Shown here in pieces: positions 53,087 through 62,605 of a DNA stretch of 64,000 nt. How positions within the stretch are numbered: position 1 is the first letter of the stretch; each line of letters opens with the position of its first letter. This DNA comes from Malaciobacter molluscorum LMG 25693 (GTDB lineage: Bacteria > Campylobacterota > Campylobacteria > Campylobacterales > Arcobacteraceae), in contig NZ_CP032098.1 in NCBI RefSeq assembly GCF_003544935.1, forward strand, positions 558,001 through 622,000, given 5' to 3'. The translations under genes and the position numbers were made by a program. The notes below the pieces were generated by a model. The model did not search any database. It was not told where the DNA came from and was given only the letters and a program-made list of their open reading frames with translations.

Positions 53087-54496
53087 TTATAATAAATTTA
53101 ATCTACTTCTAACTAAATTTTTACCTGAGTTTTTTGCATGATATAAATGTTTATCTGCTTTTTTGAGCATTTCATCAATATTTGATGCATTTTTCATATC
53201 TGCAACTCCAAAACTTGCAGTTATTTTTATTATGTTGTTTTTTGTAACAATTTCAATCTTTTCTATAGATTTTCTTATATAATCAACTTTTCCAATTGCT
53301 TTATCTAATGGAATATTTTTAAAAAGAATTGCAAATTCTTCTCCACCTAATCTTCCAAATATTGTGTCATCATCTATACAATCTTTGATACATTTACTAA
53401 AAGAAACCAAAACTTTATCACCTAAATCATGACCATAAGTATCGTTTAACCTTTTAAAATTATCTATGTCTATCATAACAGCACAAAGTTCATCTTTTTT
53501 TTCTTTTGCAACATTATATGCATTATTTGCATGCATAAAAAAATGTCTTCTATTCATAGTTTTTGTTAAGAAATCAGTGTGTGCCAAATCATATAATTTT
53601 AGATTAACTTTTTCTAATTCCGTTAATGTAGCTTTTATCTGATGAGTTCTTTGTTCAACTTTATTTTCTAATTCATTATTTTGCTCTTTTACTATTTTTT
53701 GATATAAGTGTGTTATGTAAAAAAGTATGATTAAGAATATAATAACAATTGCAACAAAAATATAAATCGTATCTTTACCTTCTTTAGATAATGTTGCTTC
53801 ATTTTTTGTAATTATAGAGAATAAGAAATCTTGGTTTATCCCATAAAAGCTGATAATATTCTGGATTTTTTTATTATTGAAGTTTGTATATACATCAATT
53901 CTTTTAAAGTTTTCAGAACTAAAATCTAAATTTTTCTTTTTATTTAAAATATGATTTTTTTGCACATTAATTGATGAAAAAATACTACCTAAGTTTTTTA
54001 AAAGATTATCATCAATTTGTTTTATAAAGTATAAGTAAGAATTATCTTTTATTTGTCTTTTTGATATATATATAAGAGTATTATTAATTTCTTTTATTAT
54101 ATTAAAATTTATAATATCTGGATGAATTTCTAAAATCTCTTTTTTTATAATACTTATTTGTTTTTCATCTAAACTTTCTTTTTTTATAAAATCTATTTTT
54201 TTATTATTTTTTATAAAAACTAAATCAAAATTTAGATTTTTCAATGTATTTTTTACTCTAGTTTGATTAGAAAAGTCTAAATTTGTTTTTATAAGAAAAT
54301 CGACCCTTTTTGAATTTGAATTAATATTTTCTTCAAAAGAATTTATTAGAGTATTTATATATTTTATATTCTGATTTTTTTCAATTTCTAAGTAATTATT
54401 TACTAATAAACAATATATAAAAGATAGAAAAATAGCAGTTAATAAGCTAATTATTGATAGAAATAAGATAGTTTTACTTTTTAGAATTCTCTTCAC
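53087..54496 (-). CDS. Membrane diguanylate cyclase with periplasmic sensor
   Basis: The product has 469 residues, GTG start. Membrane helix near residues 8-30, a periplasmic sensor of about 210 residues, a second helix near 247-268, a coiled-coil linker (KEQNNELENKVEQRT), and a GGDEF domain with DFLTKTMNRRHFF and GGEEF at 384-388, which fits active cyclases. The inhibitory RxxD site is absent, so product feedback is not expected. It raises c-di-GMP on an unknown periplasmic signal, opposite to the EAL protein at 15315. Confidence 0.9.
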   Translation of the reverse strand: MKRILKSKTILFLSIISLLTAIFLSFIYCLLVNNYLEIEKNQNIKYINTLINSFEENINSNSKRVDFLIKTNLDFSNQTRVKNTLKNLNFDLVFIKNNKKIDFIKKESLDEKQISIIKKEILEIHPDIINFNIIKEINNTLIYISKRQIKDNSYLYFIKQIDDNLLKNLGSIFSSINVQKNHILNKKKNLDFSSENFKRIDVYTNFNNKKIQNIISFYGINQDFLFSIITKNEATLSKEGKDTIYIFVAIVIIFLIILFYITHLYQKIVKEQNNELENKVEQRTHQIKATLTELEKVNLKLYDLAHTDFLTKTMNRRHFFMHANNAYNVAKEKKDELCAVMIDIDNFKRLNDTYGHDLGDKVLVSFSKCIKDCIDDDTIFGRLGGEEFAILFKNIPLDKAIGKVDYIRKSIEKIEIVTKNNIIKITASFGVADMKNASNIDEMLKKADKHLYHAKNSGKNLVRSRLNLL

Positions 54497-54922
54497 TAAT
54501 TATAAACTTTTTGTTGATTTTTTTAATGTTGTCGTATTTTACCAAAAAATTCTAAAAAAACTATAATTTACAACTTAAATAATAAAAAAGTTGAAAATAT
54601 ATCTATTTCATGTGTTATTTAAATAAATAAATTATTTTAAATAATAAAAAAATTATATTTAAATAATAAAGAGTAATACTTTTAGTAATAAAAACAATAA
54701 TTTGCTACATTTTTATTTTATTCATTTATTAAAAAAATTTATTCAAAAAGTAAATAAGTAATATAAATATTAAATTATTTTAAAAGCTATTATAATGCTA
54801 TTTTATTCTGATATAATTTTTTTAGTGATAAGAAAAAGTAATAATTTAAAAAATGATTATTATTAAAAATTACTATGTTTATAGAAAGAATTTACTGTTG
54901 TATCATTATAGGAGGTTCTAAA
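54497..54922 (+). promoter_or_regulatory. Regulatory gap before the sox operon with a repeated motif and -10 boxes
   Basis: Very AT-rich, 426 bases with no real ORF. TTAAATAATAAA occurs three times (54575, 54637, 54659). Two TATAAT boxes occur at 54791 and 54812; the second is the better start for sox, about 100 bases before soxC. GGAGG is placed 7 bases before the ATG at 54923. In DNA this AT-rich the repeats may be chance. Confidence 0.4.
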
Positions 54923-56257
54923 ATGAAAAACAAAAAAGCTGTAAATGTTCAGTTGAATAATGATTCCGATAAAAATCTTACTAGAAGAGATTTTTTTAAA
55001 AAGAGTTTATTATATTCTGCTAGTGCTCTTGGGACTACTTCTGTATTATCTCCTTCATTATTAAATGCTAATGAAAAAGAGATTATAGAAGAAGCTCCTT
55101 GGGGAACGAAATTAGGTGATCCTGTTGATAAAAATTTATATGGTGTCCCTTCTGCTTATGAACATAATAATATAAGAAGAACCCATGATTTATTATCTTC
55201 TGGTGATTCTTATGCTTCTATTTCTATGTGTCCCATCCATGAATCTGAAGGTATAATCACACCAAATGGATTATTTTTTACAAGAAATCATGGAGGAACT
55301 GCTCAAGTTGATCCAAATAAATGGCGATTAATGATCCATGGTAAAGTAAAGAAACCTATGGTATTTACTTTAGATGATTTAAAAAAATATCCTAGCGAAT
55401 CTAGAATATATTTTATAGAGTGCCCTGCAAATGGAAGCCCTGGTTGGAGAGGTCCTCAATTTAATAGTTTACAGTTTATGAAAGGTATGATGAGTTCAGC
55501 TCAATGGACAGGAGTTATGCTTAAAACTATTTTAGAAGATATTGGTTTAGAAAAAGATGCAGTGTGGATGTTAGCAGAAGGTAGTGATAATGCAAGTAAT
55601 CCACGAACAATACCAGTTGAAAAAGCACTTGACGATGTAATGGTTGTTTGGGCTCAAAATGGTGAGGCTTTGAGACCAGAACAAGGCTATCCTGTTAGAT
55701 TAATTGTTCCAGGATGGGAAGGAAATTTAAATACTAAATGGTTAAGAAGATTAGAATTTTCAGATAAACCTTGGCATTCAAAAGAAGAGACTTCAAAATA
55801 TACAATGTTACAAAAATCAGGCAAAGCAATTAGATATTTTTGGGTAAATGAAGTGAATTCAGTTATTACTTCACCATGTCCAGAAAAACCTTGGACTCAT
55901 CTAAAAAAAGGGGATAAGGTTGAAATTGAAGGTTTAGCTTGGTCCGGAAGTGGAACTATCAAACATGTTGATATATCATTTGATGGTGGTGATAATTGGG
56001 TTGAAGCTAATTTAAAAGGATTAGTTTTACCAAAATCATGGACTAGATTTAGTTATATTATGAAATGGGAAGGTAAACCTTTATTACTTGCAAGTAGAGC
56101 AACTGATGATGTTGGTAGAACTCAACCAACTATTGATCAAGAAACTTCTAAAGTTGGAGTTGAATCAGTTTATCATAGAAATGCAATAGTAACTTGGGAA
56201 ATTACAAAAAAAGGGGAGTGTAACAATGTACAAATTAGAAAACATAAAAAAGCATAA
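54923..56257 (+). CDS. soxC: Sulfane dehydrogenase subunit SoxC (molybdopterin)
   Basis: The start chosen is ATG at 54923 with AGGAGG; an in-frame ATG at 54875 has no site and would put 16 residues before the signal. The 444-residue product has a twin-arginine signal (LTRRDFFKKSLL), the molybdenum-ligand Cys in YFIECPANGSPGWRGPQ, EQGYPVRLIVPGWEGN and the C-terminal sulfite-oxidase dimer domain (IEGLAWSGSG, WVEANLKG). With SoxD it oxidises SoxY-bound sulfane. The end overlaps soxD by 32 bases. Confidence 0.93.
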   Translation: MKNKKAVNVQLNNDSDKNLTRRDFFKKSLLYSASALGTTSVLSPSLLNANEKEIIEEAPWGTKLGDPVDKNLYGVPSAYEHNNIRRTHDLLSSGDSYASISMCPIHESEGIITPNGLFFTRNHGGTAQVDPNKWRLMIHGKVKKPMVFTLDDLKKYPSESRIYFIECPANGSPGWRGPQFNSLQFMKGMMSSAQWTGVMLKTILEDIGLEKDAVWMLAEGSDNASNPRTIPVEKALDDVMVVWAQNGEALRPEQGYPVRLIVPGWEGNLNTKWLRRLEFSDKPWHSKEETSKYTMLQKSGKAIRYFWVNEVNSVITSPCPEKPWTHLKKGDKVEIEGLAWSGSGTIKHVDISFDGGDNWVEANLKGLVLPKSWTRFSYIMKWEGKPLLLASRATDDVGRTQPTIDQETSKVGVESVYHRNAIVTWEITKKGECNNVQIRKHKKA

Positions 56258-57416
56258 TGCTCTTCTAAAATCTGTTTTATGTCTATTTGTTGTTTCAGGA
56301 TTCTTATTTGCAAACGACAATGTTGCTGTAGATGGTGGTAAAAAATATCCTATAAAAGATGGAATGTACACAAAATATCATCTTAATACACAAGGATATA
56401 AAGAGTTTAATTTTGGTAGAAAAGCAACAAAAGATGAAATAAATGCCTGGAATGTTGATATTAAACCAGATGGGGAAGGACTTCCTAAGTATGATACAAA
56501 AAATGGGAAAGTTCTATTAGATGAAGATGGAAAACCTATAATTGCACAAGGTAGTGTAGAACTAGGAGAAGAGTTATATGATGAAAAATGTGCAAGTTGC
56601 CATGGCGATTTTGGTTCTGGAGGTAAAGGCTACCCAACATTAGCAGGTGGTTCAAGAAATTCATTAAAATTTCAAAGATTAAATCCTGCAGATATGAATC
56701 CAAATCCAGAAGGGCCTTTTAAAACTATAGGTACTTATTGGCCATATGCAAGTACATTGTTTTGGTATATCAAAGACTCTATGCCTTTTACTAATCCAAA
56801 AACACTTACAAATAGCCAAACATATGCACTTGTAGCTTATTTATTGTCTGTAAATAATATTAAGATAAATGCAAAAGAGTTAGATTATGAATTTATTTTA
56901 AATAAAGAAAACTTTTCTAAAATTAAATTACCAAATGAAGATGGTTTTTATCCAAATGTTGATACTCCTAAAAATCCAAAACAAGGAGTTGAAAATATTA
57001 CTAAATTTCTTGCAAATGCAGATAATTATGGTACTGGTAAAAGATGCATGAAAGATTGTATAAAAGAAAATGTTGCTGATTTAGTTTTAAGAATAAAACA
57101 TGATTTATCAAAAGATGCTAATCAGCCATTATCAACAAAAAGAGATTTACCTAAATTAAAAGCTGATGAAAAATCTAGTATTGGTAAAACTATTTATGAA
57201 TCAAAATGTGCAGTTTGTCATGGAAATGAGGCTATTGGTGCACCAGTCTTAGGAGATAAAGAAGCTTGGGCAAATGTAGTAAAAAAAGGTATGGATAAAG
57301 TATATAGTAATGCACTTAATGGTGTAAATGCTATGCCACCAAAAGGTGGTCATATGGATATTTCTGATGAAAATATCAAAAAAACTGTTGATTATATGGT
57401 AGAATCTAGTAAATAA
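56226..57416 (+). CDS. soxD: Sulfane dehydrogenase cytochrome subunit SoxD
   Basis: The product has 396 residues. A Sec signal is followed by a first cytochrome c domain (YDEKCASCHGDFG) and a C-terminal second one (YESKCAVCHGNEAIG, ending in MPPKGGHMDISD with the distal Met). This diheme layout is that of SoxD. It accepts six electrons from SoxC and passes them to other cytochromes. It overlaps soxC; soxX follows after 20 bases. Confidence 0.88.
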   Translation: MYKLENIKKHNALLKSVLCLFVVSGFLFANDNVAVDGGKKYPIKDGMYTKYHLNTQGYKEFNFGRKATKDEINAWNVDIKPDGEGLPKYDTKNGKVLLDEDGKPIIAQGSVELGEELYDEKCASCHGDFGSGGKGYPTLAGGSRNSLKFQRLNPADMNPNPEGPFKTIGTYWPYASTLFWYIKDSMPFTNPKTLTNSQTYALVAYLLSVNNIKINAKELDYEFILNKENFSKIKLPNEDGFYPNVDTPKNPKQGVENITKFLANADNYGTGKRCMKDCIKENVADLVLRIKHDLSKDANQPLSTKRDLPKLKADEKSSIGKTIYESKCAVCHGNEAIGAPVLGDKEAWANVVKKGMDKVYSNALNGVNAMPPKGGHMDISDENIKKTVDYMVESSK

Positions 57417-57436
57417 AAGAAAGGAGAGAGTGTATT

Positions 57437-57793
57437 ATGAAGTTAGCTAAATCATTTTTACTTGTAAGTATTACTTGTGGGTTATTTTCAATTAGTTCTT
57501 TTGCTTCTGATAATATGAAGTTAATAAAAGAGGGTGAAAAGATTTTTAATACTAAAAATCTTGGAAACTGTCTTGCCTGTCATGCAGCTGATGGTAAAAA
57601 TATAGATGGACCTGGAAGTATGGGACCCAAATTACAATATTTATCATCTTGGCCTGATGAAGCATTATATGAAAAGATTTATGATCCATATACAACTAAT
57701 CCAATTTCTCAAATGCCAGCATTTGGTAAGAATGGATGGTTAAGTGATCATCAAATTAAAGCACTTATTGCTTATTTAAAAACAATAAATTAA
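57437..57793 (+). CDS. soxX: Cytochrome c SoxX
   Basis: The product has 118 residues, with a Sec signal (LLVSITCGLFSISSFA) and the haem site LGNCLACHAADG, then a distal Met in SQMPAFGKNG. GPGSMGPKL and LSDHQIKALIAYL are SoxX motifs. With SoxA it joins thiosulfate to SoxY. AGGAGAG lies 9 bases upstream. Confidence 0.88.
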   Translation: MKLAKSFLLVSITCGLFSISSFASDNMKLIKEGEKIFNTKNLGNCLACHAADGKNIDGPGSMGPKLQYLSSWPDEALYEKIYDPYTTNPISQMPAFGKNGWLSDHQIKALIAYLKTIN

Positions 57794-57808
57794 TAGTAAG
57801 GATATAAA

Positions 57809-58261
57809 ATGTTAAATAGAAGAGAATTTTTAGGATTAGGTTTATTAGCATTTGGTGTAGCAATAGCTCCAAATCAATTAAATGCTATTAATTTTAGGGA
57901 AACTAAGCCAAAAGCTTGGACTGCAACTAAAGTTGATGAAGCAATAAAAGAGTTATTTGGTACTACTCAAACTGTTGAAGGAAAAATTAAATTAAAAGCT
58001 CCTGATATTGCAGAAAATGGTGCTGTTGTTCCAATTTCATTTGAAACAAATTTAAAGGCTTCAAAAGTAGCAGTATTTCAAGATGCAAACCCAGAAAGTA
58101 CAGTAGCTGTATTTAATATTCCAGAAAATGCAGTAATTGATTATGCTTTTAGAATCAAAATGGCAAAAACAGGTACAGTTACAGTAGTTGCAGATGTTGG
58201 TGGAAAACTTCATAAAGTTTCAAAACTTGTAAAAGTAACAATTGGTGGATGTGGTGGTTGA
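57809..58261 (+). CDS. soxY: Sulfur carrier subunit SoxY
   Basis: The product has 150 residues, with a twin-arginine signal (NRREFLGLGLLAFGVAIAP). The tail ends in GGCGG, whose cysteine carries the covalently bound sulfur intermediates. The Ig-like domain (VVPISFETNL, VTVVADVGGK) is intact. The start is ATG at 57809 with AAGGA upstream. Confidence 0.95.
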   Translation: MLNRREFLGLGLLAFGVAIAPNQLNAINFRETKPKAWTATKVDEAIKELFGTTQTVEGKIKLKAPDIAENGAVVPISFETNLKASKVAVFQDANPESTVAVFNIPENAVIDYAFRIKMAKTGTVTVVADVGGKLHKVSKLVKVTIGGCGG

Positions 58262-58305
58262 TTTAACTCAACAACTAATCATAGATGAAAAATGAAGGAT
58301 AAATA

Positions 58306-58608
58306 ATGGCAAAAACAAGAATCAAAGCAAAATTAAGAAAAGGTGTTGTTACAGTTAAAACTCTTTCTAAACACCCAATGTTAAGTTACGTAGAAGCAAA
58401 AAGAGCGAAAAAAGAAGCAAATTTTATTACTTATTTTGTAGCTGAAGTTAATGGTAAAGTAGTTTTTGAAGTATCTACTTCTCAATTTTTATCAAAAGAC
58501 CCTTATTTAAAATTTGCATTTACTGGTGCAAATAAAGATGATATTATCAAGATCACTTGGAAAGATTTAAAAGGTGCAACTGTAGTAAGTACAGGGAAAA
58601 TTAGATAG
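58306..58608 (+). CDS. soxZ: SoxZ, partner of SoxY
   Basis: The product has 100 residues. No signal peptide, so it is exported with SoxY. TRIKAKLRKGVVTVKTLSKHPM and ITWKDLKG match SoxZ. It forms the heterodimer that presents the SoxY arm to SoxB, SoxCD and SoxXA. Confidence 0.94.
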   Translation: MAKTRIKAKLRKGVVTVKTLSKHPMLSYVEAKRAKKEANFITYFVAEVNGKVVFEVSTSQFLSKDPYLKFAFTGANKDDIIKITWKDLKGATVVSTGKIR

Positions 58609-58641
58609 TTATATCTTATGATTAAAACAAGGAGAGAAGGT

Positions 58642-59556
58642 ATGTTAATGAAACTATTAAAAGCAGTATCATTTTTATCACTTGCATTAATTACATTAAA
58701 TGCAAGTGAGTTTGATAAACAAGCACAAAAAGACAAGAATGAATTAGTAAAATACTTTGAAGCAAAATTTGCAGATCCTTATAAAGAAAAAAATAGATTT
58801 TTCCCATACTCTACTGATGATGAGTTGAAAAATGGATATTCTAAAGGATTAAAGCATATGGATTTTGCAATAGGAAGTTATTCTTATGCAAAAGATGCAA
58901 AAGAACAATATGAAGCAATTAAAGAGTTTCCACCTTATGAAGATAAGATTGAAAAAGGTGAAACTCTTTATAACCAAAAGTTTGTAAATGGAAAATCTTT
59001 AGCTACATGTTTCCCTGATCCAACAGTTGCTGGGAATTATCCATATTATGATTTAAACAAAAAAGAAGTTATTTCTTTAACAACAGCAGTAAACCAATGT
59101 TTGACAGATAATGGTGAGAAAAAATGGAATGCAAAAAAAGGTGATATGGCAGCATTTCAAGCATTTTTAGCATACTCTTCAGCAGAAGAGGGTAAAAAAG
59201 TTGATATTAAGATTCCAAATAAACAAGCACAAGAAGCTTATGAAAGAGGTAAAGAGTATTATTATACTCAAAGAGGTTATTTAAAAATGTCATGTGCTAC
59301 TTGTCATGTTCAAGGTGCAGGTGAAAGAGTAAGAAATGAAAAACTTTCTCCACTTTTAGGGCAAACTACACATTTCCCTGTATATAGATTAAAATGGGGA
59401 TCTTTAGGGACTCTTGAAAGAAGAATTGCTGGATGTATAAAAGATCAAGGTCAAGTTCCTCCAAAAGTTGATAGTAAAAAAATGCATGAATTACTATACT
59501 TTATGGCGTATATGTCAAATGGGATGCCAGTTGATGGTCCAGATGTAAGAAAATAA
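58642..59556 (+). CDS. soxA: Cytochrome c SoxA
   Basis: The start chosen is ATG at 58642 (AAGGAG 7 bases before); 58618 would add eight residues and 58648 would remove two. The 304-residue product has a Sec signal. The second haem site MSCATCHVQGAGERVR is intact, but the first domain has ATCFPDP instead of CxxCH, so this SoxA is monohaem. The active-site Cys is in RRIAGCIKDQGQVPP, as in SoxA. With SoxX it forms the thiosulfate-SoxY bond. Confidence 0.9.
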   Translation: MLMKLLKAVSFLSLALITLNASEFDKQAQKDKNELVKYFEAKFADPYKEKNRFFPYSTDDELKNGYSKGLKHMDFAIGSYSYAKDAKEQYEAIKEFPPYEDKIEKGETLYNQKFVNGKSLATCFPDPTVAGNYPYYDLNKKEVISLTTAVNQCLTDNGEKKWNAKKGDMAAFQAFLAYSSAEEGKKVDIKIPNKQAQEAYERGKEYYYTQRGYLKMSCATCHVQGAGERVRNEKLSPLLGQTTHFPVYRLKWGSLGTLERRIAGCIKDQGQVPPKVDSKKMHELLYFMAYMSNGMPVDGPDVRK

Positions 59557-59567
59557 AAGGAGAAATT

Positions 59568-60005
59568 ATGAATAAAATAATAAGTTTATCACTAATTGCA
59601 GTTTCTGCATTAACTTTTAGTGCTTGTGTGAGTTCATCATCTCCTTCATTTCAAACAGCACAAACTCTAGATGAAAAAAAAGTTTGCGATGTTAATTTAA
59701 ATGGAATAGATAAAGTAATAAAAACTGCAAAAGCATATAATGAAATTGCAATAAAAAGAGAAGTTGAATTTAGAAGATTAGGTGTTAATAATAGTGGATT
59801 AATTGCAGCAGTTGAAGAAGGAATTAAACTTGATGCTAAAGAGGTTAATCCTAAAGATTTTAAAGGAAAAGAATCTAAAACAGTATTACCTATTGATTTT
59901 GCAGCTGAACGTGCATGCAAATTTGCAATTAGTGCATTAGTACAAGAAAAAGAAGCTAAAACAACTTGGAGATTAGCAGTTCCTGGTGATGGGTATAAAT
60001 ATTAA
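59568..60005 (+). CDS. Small lipoprotein, possible SoxAX-binding protein
   Basis: The product has 145 residues. Signal with lipobox FSAC (Cys about residue 20), then a Ser/Pro stretch and a small helical domain with Cys in KKVCDVNLNG and RACKFAIS. I do not recognise the family. Its place right after soxA and its being a lipoprotein match the SoxK/SAXB accessory proteins described next to SoxAX in some sulfur oxidisers; this is inference from position only. Confidence 0.5.
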   Translation: MNKIISLSLIAVSALTFSACVSSSSPSFQTAQTLDEKKVCDVNLNGIDKVIKTAKAYNEIAIKREVEFRRLGVNNSGLIAAVEEGIKLDAKEVNPKDFKGKESKTVLPIDFAAERACKFAISALVQEKEAKTTWRLAVPGDGYKY

Positions 60006-60030
60006 AATTTAATACTTATTCAATAAATAG

Positions 60031-60048
60031 AAGACAAAAAATTGTCTT
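60031..60048 (+). terminator. Hairpin with short T tract before the rhodanese gene
   Basis: AAGACAA (60031-60037) pairs with TTGTCTT (60042-60048) followed by TTATTTG. Partial termination is likely, so the downstream genes may also have their own promoter. Confidence 0.45.
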
Positions 60049-60076
60049 TTATTTGTAAAAAGGGAGGGAATTAATT

Positions 60077-60730
60077 ATGTGTATTTCAAAAAAAATTCTT
60101 AAAACATTATTAGTAACATTTTTATCTATATCTTTTGCTAATGCAGAAGGTGGTGAAAAATTTGTTCCTATAATGCCAGGTGTAAAATCGATTGATATTA
60201 CATTAAATGGTCAATCTTTTACTATTCAAAGAAATCAAGATATAAAAAATAAAATCTCAGATTTATATAATATTACTGCAAGAGGTGTTCCTCAACCAAT
60301 GGTTGTTGCTAAAGGTGTTGAAACTATTGGAGAACTTGAATTTTTAGATTATATGAAAAAAGCACAAACTGATTCTTCAATTGCAATTATTGATACAAGA
60401 ACTCCTGGTTGGTTTGCAAGATTAAGAATACCAGGTGCTCTTAATGTACCATATACAAATTTTAATAATAGAGATGATGCTATTGATGTGATGGAAGATT
60501 ATATGGGAGTGTCTATCAAAGATGATGATTCTTTAGATTTTTCAAAAGCAAAAACACTTGTTCTTTATTGTAATGGTTATTGGTGTGGGCAAACTCCTGC
60601 AATGATTAAAAATGCTAAGCAATCACTTTTAACTTTAGGTTATCCTTCAAGTAAAATTAAATATTACAGAGGTGGTATGCAAGCTTGGACATCTTTAGGA
60701 TATACAGTTGCAGGCAGTGCAGCAAAATAG
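60077..60730 (+). CDS. Periplasmic rhodanese-domain protein of the sox operon
   Basis: The product has 217 residues, with a Sec signal (TLLVTFLSISFANA). The rhodanese domain is at about residues 90-210, active-site Cys in LYCNGYWCGQTPAM, with DTRTPGWFARLRIPGALNVPY before it. It probably carries or transfers sulfane sulfur in the periplasm. GGGAGGG lies 8 bases before ATG. It sits between the lipoprotein and soxB. Confidence 0.82.
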   Translation: MCISKKILKTLLVTFLSISFANAEGGEKFVPIMPGVKSIDITLNGQSFTIQRNQDIKNKISDLYNITARGVPQPMVVAKGVETIGELEFLDYMKKAQTDSSIAIIDTRTPGWFARLRIPGALNVPYTNFNNRDDAIDVMEDYMGVSIKDDDSLDFSKAKTLVLYCNGYWCGQTPAMIKNAKQSLLTLGYPSSKIKYYRGGMQAWTSLGYTVAGSAAK

Positions 60731-60745
60731 TAAGGATATTTTATT

Positions 60746-62524
60746 ATGAGTAAATTAAGTAGAAGAGAATTTATATATATGATGGCAATTTTAGGTGCTT
60801 CTCCTATATTTGCGAATTCTCATACAAGAATGACTAATACCAATAAATTAAGTGATTATTATAAACTTAAACCTTTTGGTAATGCACGATTTTTGCATAT
60901 GACAGATTCTCATGCTCAATTGACACCTATTTATTTTAGAGAACCAAGTGTAAATTTAGGTTTTCACAGTAATTATGCAAAGCCTCCACATGTAGTTGGT
61001 GAAAAGTTTTTAGAGTATTATGGAATAAAAGACAATAAAAGACTTGAGTATGCTTACACTTGTATTGATTTTGAAAAGCATGCAAAAGCAATAGGAAAGA
61101 CAGGTGGATATGCTCAAATTAAAACAGTTGTAGATTATTTGAGAAATAGTTTTGGTCATGAAAAAACATTACTTTTAGATGGTGGTGATACTTGGCAAGG
61201 TAGTGCGACTGCTTTATGGACACGTGGTAAAGATATGGTTGGAGCTATGAATTTACTTGGTGTTGATGTTGCTGTTGGTCATTGGGAATTTACATATAAA
61301 GCTCAAGAAGTTTTAGATAATGTAAAACTTTTAAAAGCTGAATTCTTAGCACAAAATATTAAAGTAAAAGAGACTGCTTTATTTGATGAAACAGATATTG
61401 CAAAACAAGCATATGATATGGATGAAGGCTATGCTTTTAAACCATATACAATTAAAAAAATGGGTAATGCAAGAGTTGCAATAATTGGTCAAGCATTTCC
61501 TTATACTGCAATTGCAAATCCACAAAGATTTATTCCTGACTGGACATTTGCAATAAATGATGAGAATATGCAAGAAGTTGTAAATGATATAAAAGAGAAT
61601 GAAAAACCAGATGCAATAATTGTATTATCTCACAATGGATTTGATACAGATAAAAAAATGGCAAATGTTGTTACGGGAATTGATTTTATTATGGGTGGAC
61701 ATACTCATGATGGAGTGCCAGAAGCAGTTCCTGTAAAAAATGCGCAAGGTGTTACATATGTTTGTAATGCTGGTTCAAATGGTAAATTTTTAAATGTATT
61801 AGATTTAGATATCCAAAATGGGAAAATAAAAGATTTTAAATTTACTCTATTGCCTATATTTTCAGATTTAGTTCCTGAAGATAAAAAAATGAAAGAGTAT
61901 ATTGAAAGTGTAAGAAAACCATATTTAAAAGATTTAAATAGACAAATTGCAACAACTGATGTAACTTTGTATAGAAGAGGAAATTTTAATGGTTCTTGGG
62001 ATCAGATAATATGTGATTCTCTTTTAGAAATTAAAGATGCTGAAATATCTTTATCTCCAGGATTTAGATGGGGAACATCTGTTATACCAGGACAAGTTAT
62101 TACTTTTGATGATTTAATGACTCAAACAGCTATGACTTATCCTGAAACATATGTTAGAAATATGAAAGGAAGTGAAATTAAACTTATTTTAGAAGATGTT
62201 GCTGATAACTTATTTAATATAGATCCATTTTATCAACAAGGTGGAGATATGGTTAGAACAGGTGGAATATCTTATAAAATTAATCCAATAGAAAAAATTG
62301 GAAATAGAATTTCTTCAATAACGCTTACAAGAACAGGTGAAAAAATAGAACCAAATAAACTATATAAAGTTGCAGGTTGGTCAACAGTTGGTGCCAAATC
62401 TGAGGGTGAACCTATTTGGGAAACTGTTGAAAAATATTTGAAAAACATAAAACATATAAAAAGTTTAAATGTTGATACACCTGATATTGTTGGAATAAAA
62501 AATAATCCAGGAATTATTATATAA
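60746..62524 (+). CDS. soxB: SoxB, dimanganese thiosulfohydrolase
   Basis: The product has 592 residues. Twin-arginine signal SRREFIYMMAILGASPIFA. Metal-site motifs of the 5'-nucleotidase-like fold: MTDSHAQLTP, LLDGGDTWQGSATALWTRG, VGHWEFTY, LSHNGFDTD and GGHTHDGVP. SoxB releases sulfate from the SoxY-bound intermediate. The C-terminal nucleotidase domain (FRWGTSVIPG, MTYPETYVR) is complete. It ends at a strong terminator. Confidence 0.95.
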   Translation: MSKLSRREFIYMMAILGASPIFANSHTRMTNTNKLSDYYKLKPFGNARFLHMTDSHAQLTPIYFREPSVNLGFHSNYAKPPHVVGEKFLEYYGIKDNKRLEYAYTCIDFEKHAKAIGKTGGYAQIKTVVDYLRNSFGHEKTLLLDGGDTWQGSATALWTRGKDMVGAMNLLGVDVAVGHWEFTYKAQEVLDNVKLLKAEFLAQNIKVKETALFDETDIAKQAYDMDEGYAFKPYTIKKMGNARVAIIGQAFPYTAIANPQRFIPDWTFAINDENMQEVVNDIKENEKPDAIIVLSHNGFDTDKKMANVVTGIDFIMGGHTHDGVPEAVPVKNAQGVTYVCNAGSNGKFLNVLDLDIQNGKIKDFKFTLLPIFSDLVPEDKKMKEYIESVRKPYLKDLNRQIATTDVTLYRRGNFNGSWDQIICDSLLEIKDAEISLSPGFRWGTSVIPGQVITFDDLMTQTAMTYPETYVRNMKGSEIKLILEDVADNLFNIDPFYQQGGDMVRTGGISYKINPIEKIGNRISSITLTRTGEKIEPNKLYKVAGWSTVGAKSEGEPIWETVEKYLKNIKHIKSLNVDTPDIVGIKNNPGIII

Positions 62525-62554
62525 AAATACAAAGCATTTGCTTTGTATTTTTTT
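62524..62554 (+). terminator. Strong intrinsic terminator after soxB
   Basis: AAAATACAAAGCA pairs with TGCTTTGTATTTT, a 13-bp perfect stem with a two-base loop, then more T's. It should end most sox transcripts. Confidence 0.85.
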
Positions 62555-62605
62555 CAAATTGATAAGTTTTTTTTTAAAGTTTATTTATTTGAAAAGGTTG
62601 AAGTT

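Noticed and set aside
54875-54922. Longer start for soxC
   Set aside because: Would place 16 residues before a clean twin-arginine signal and lacks a ribosome site, whereas AGGAGG precedes 54923.
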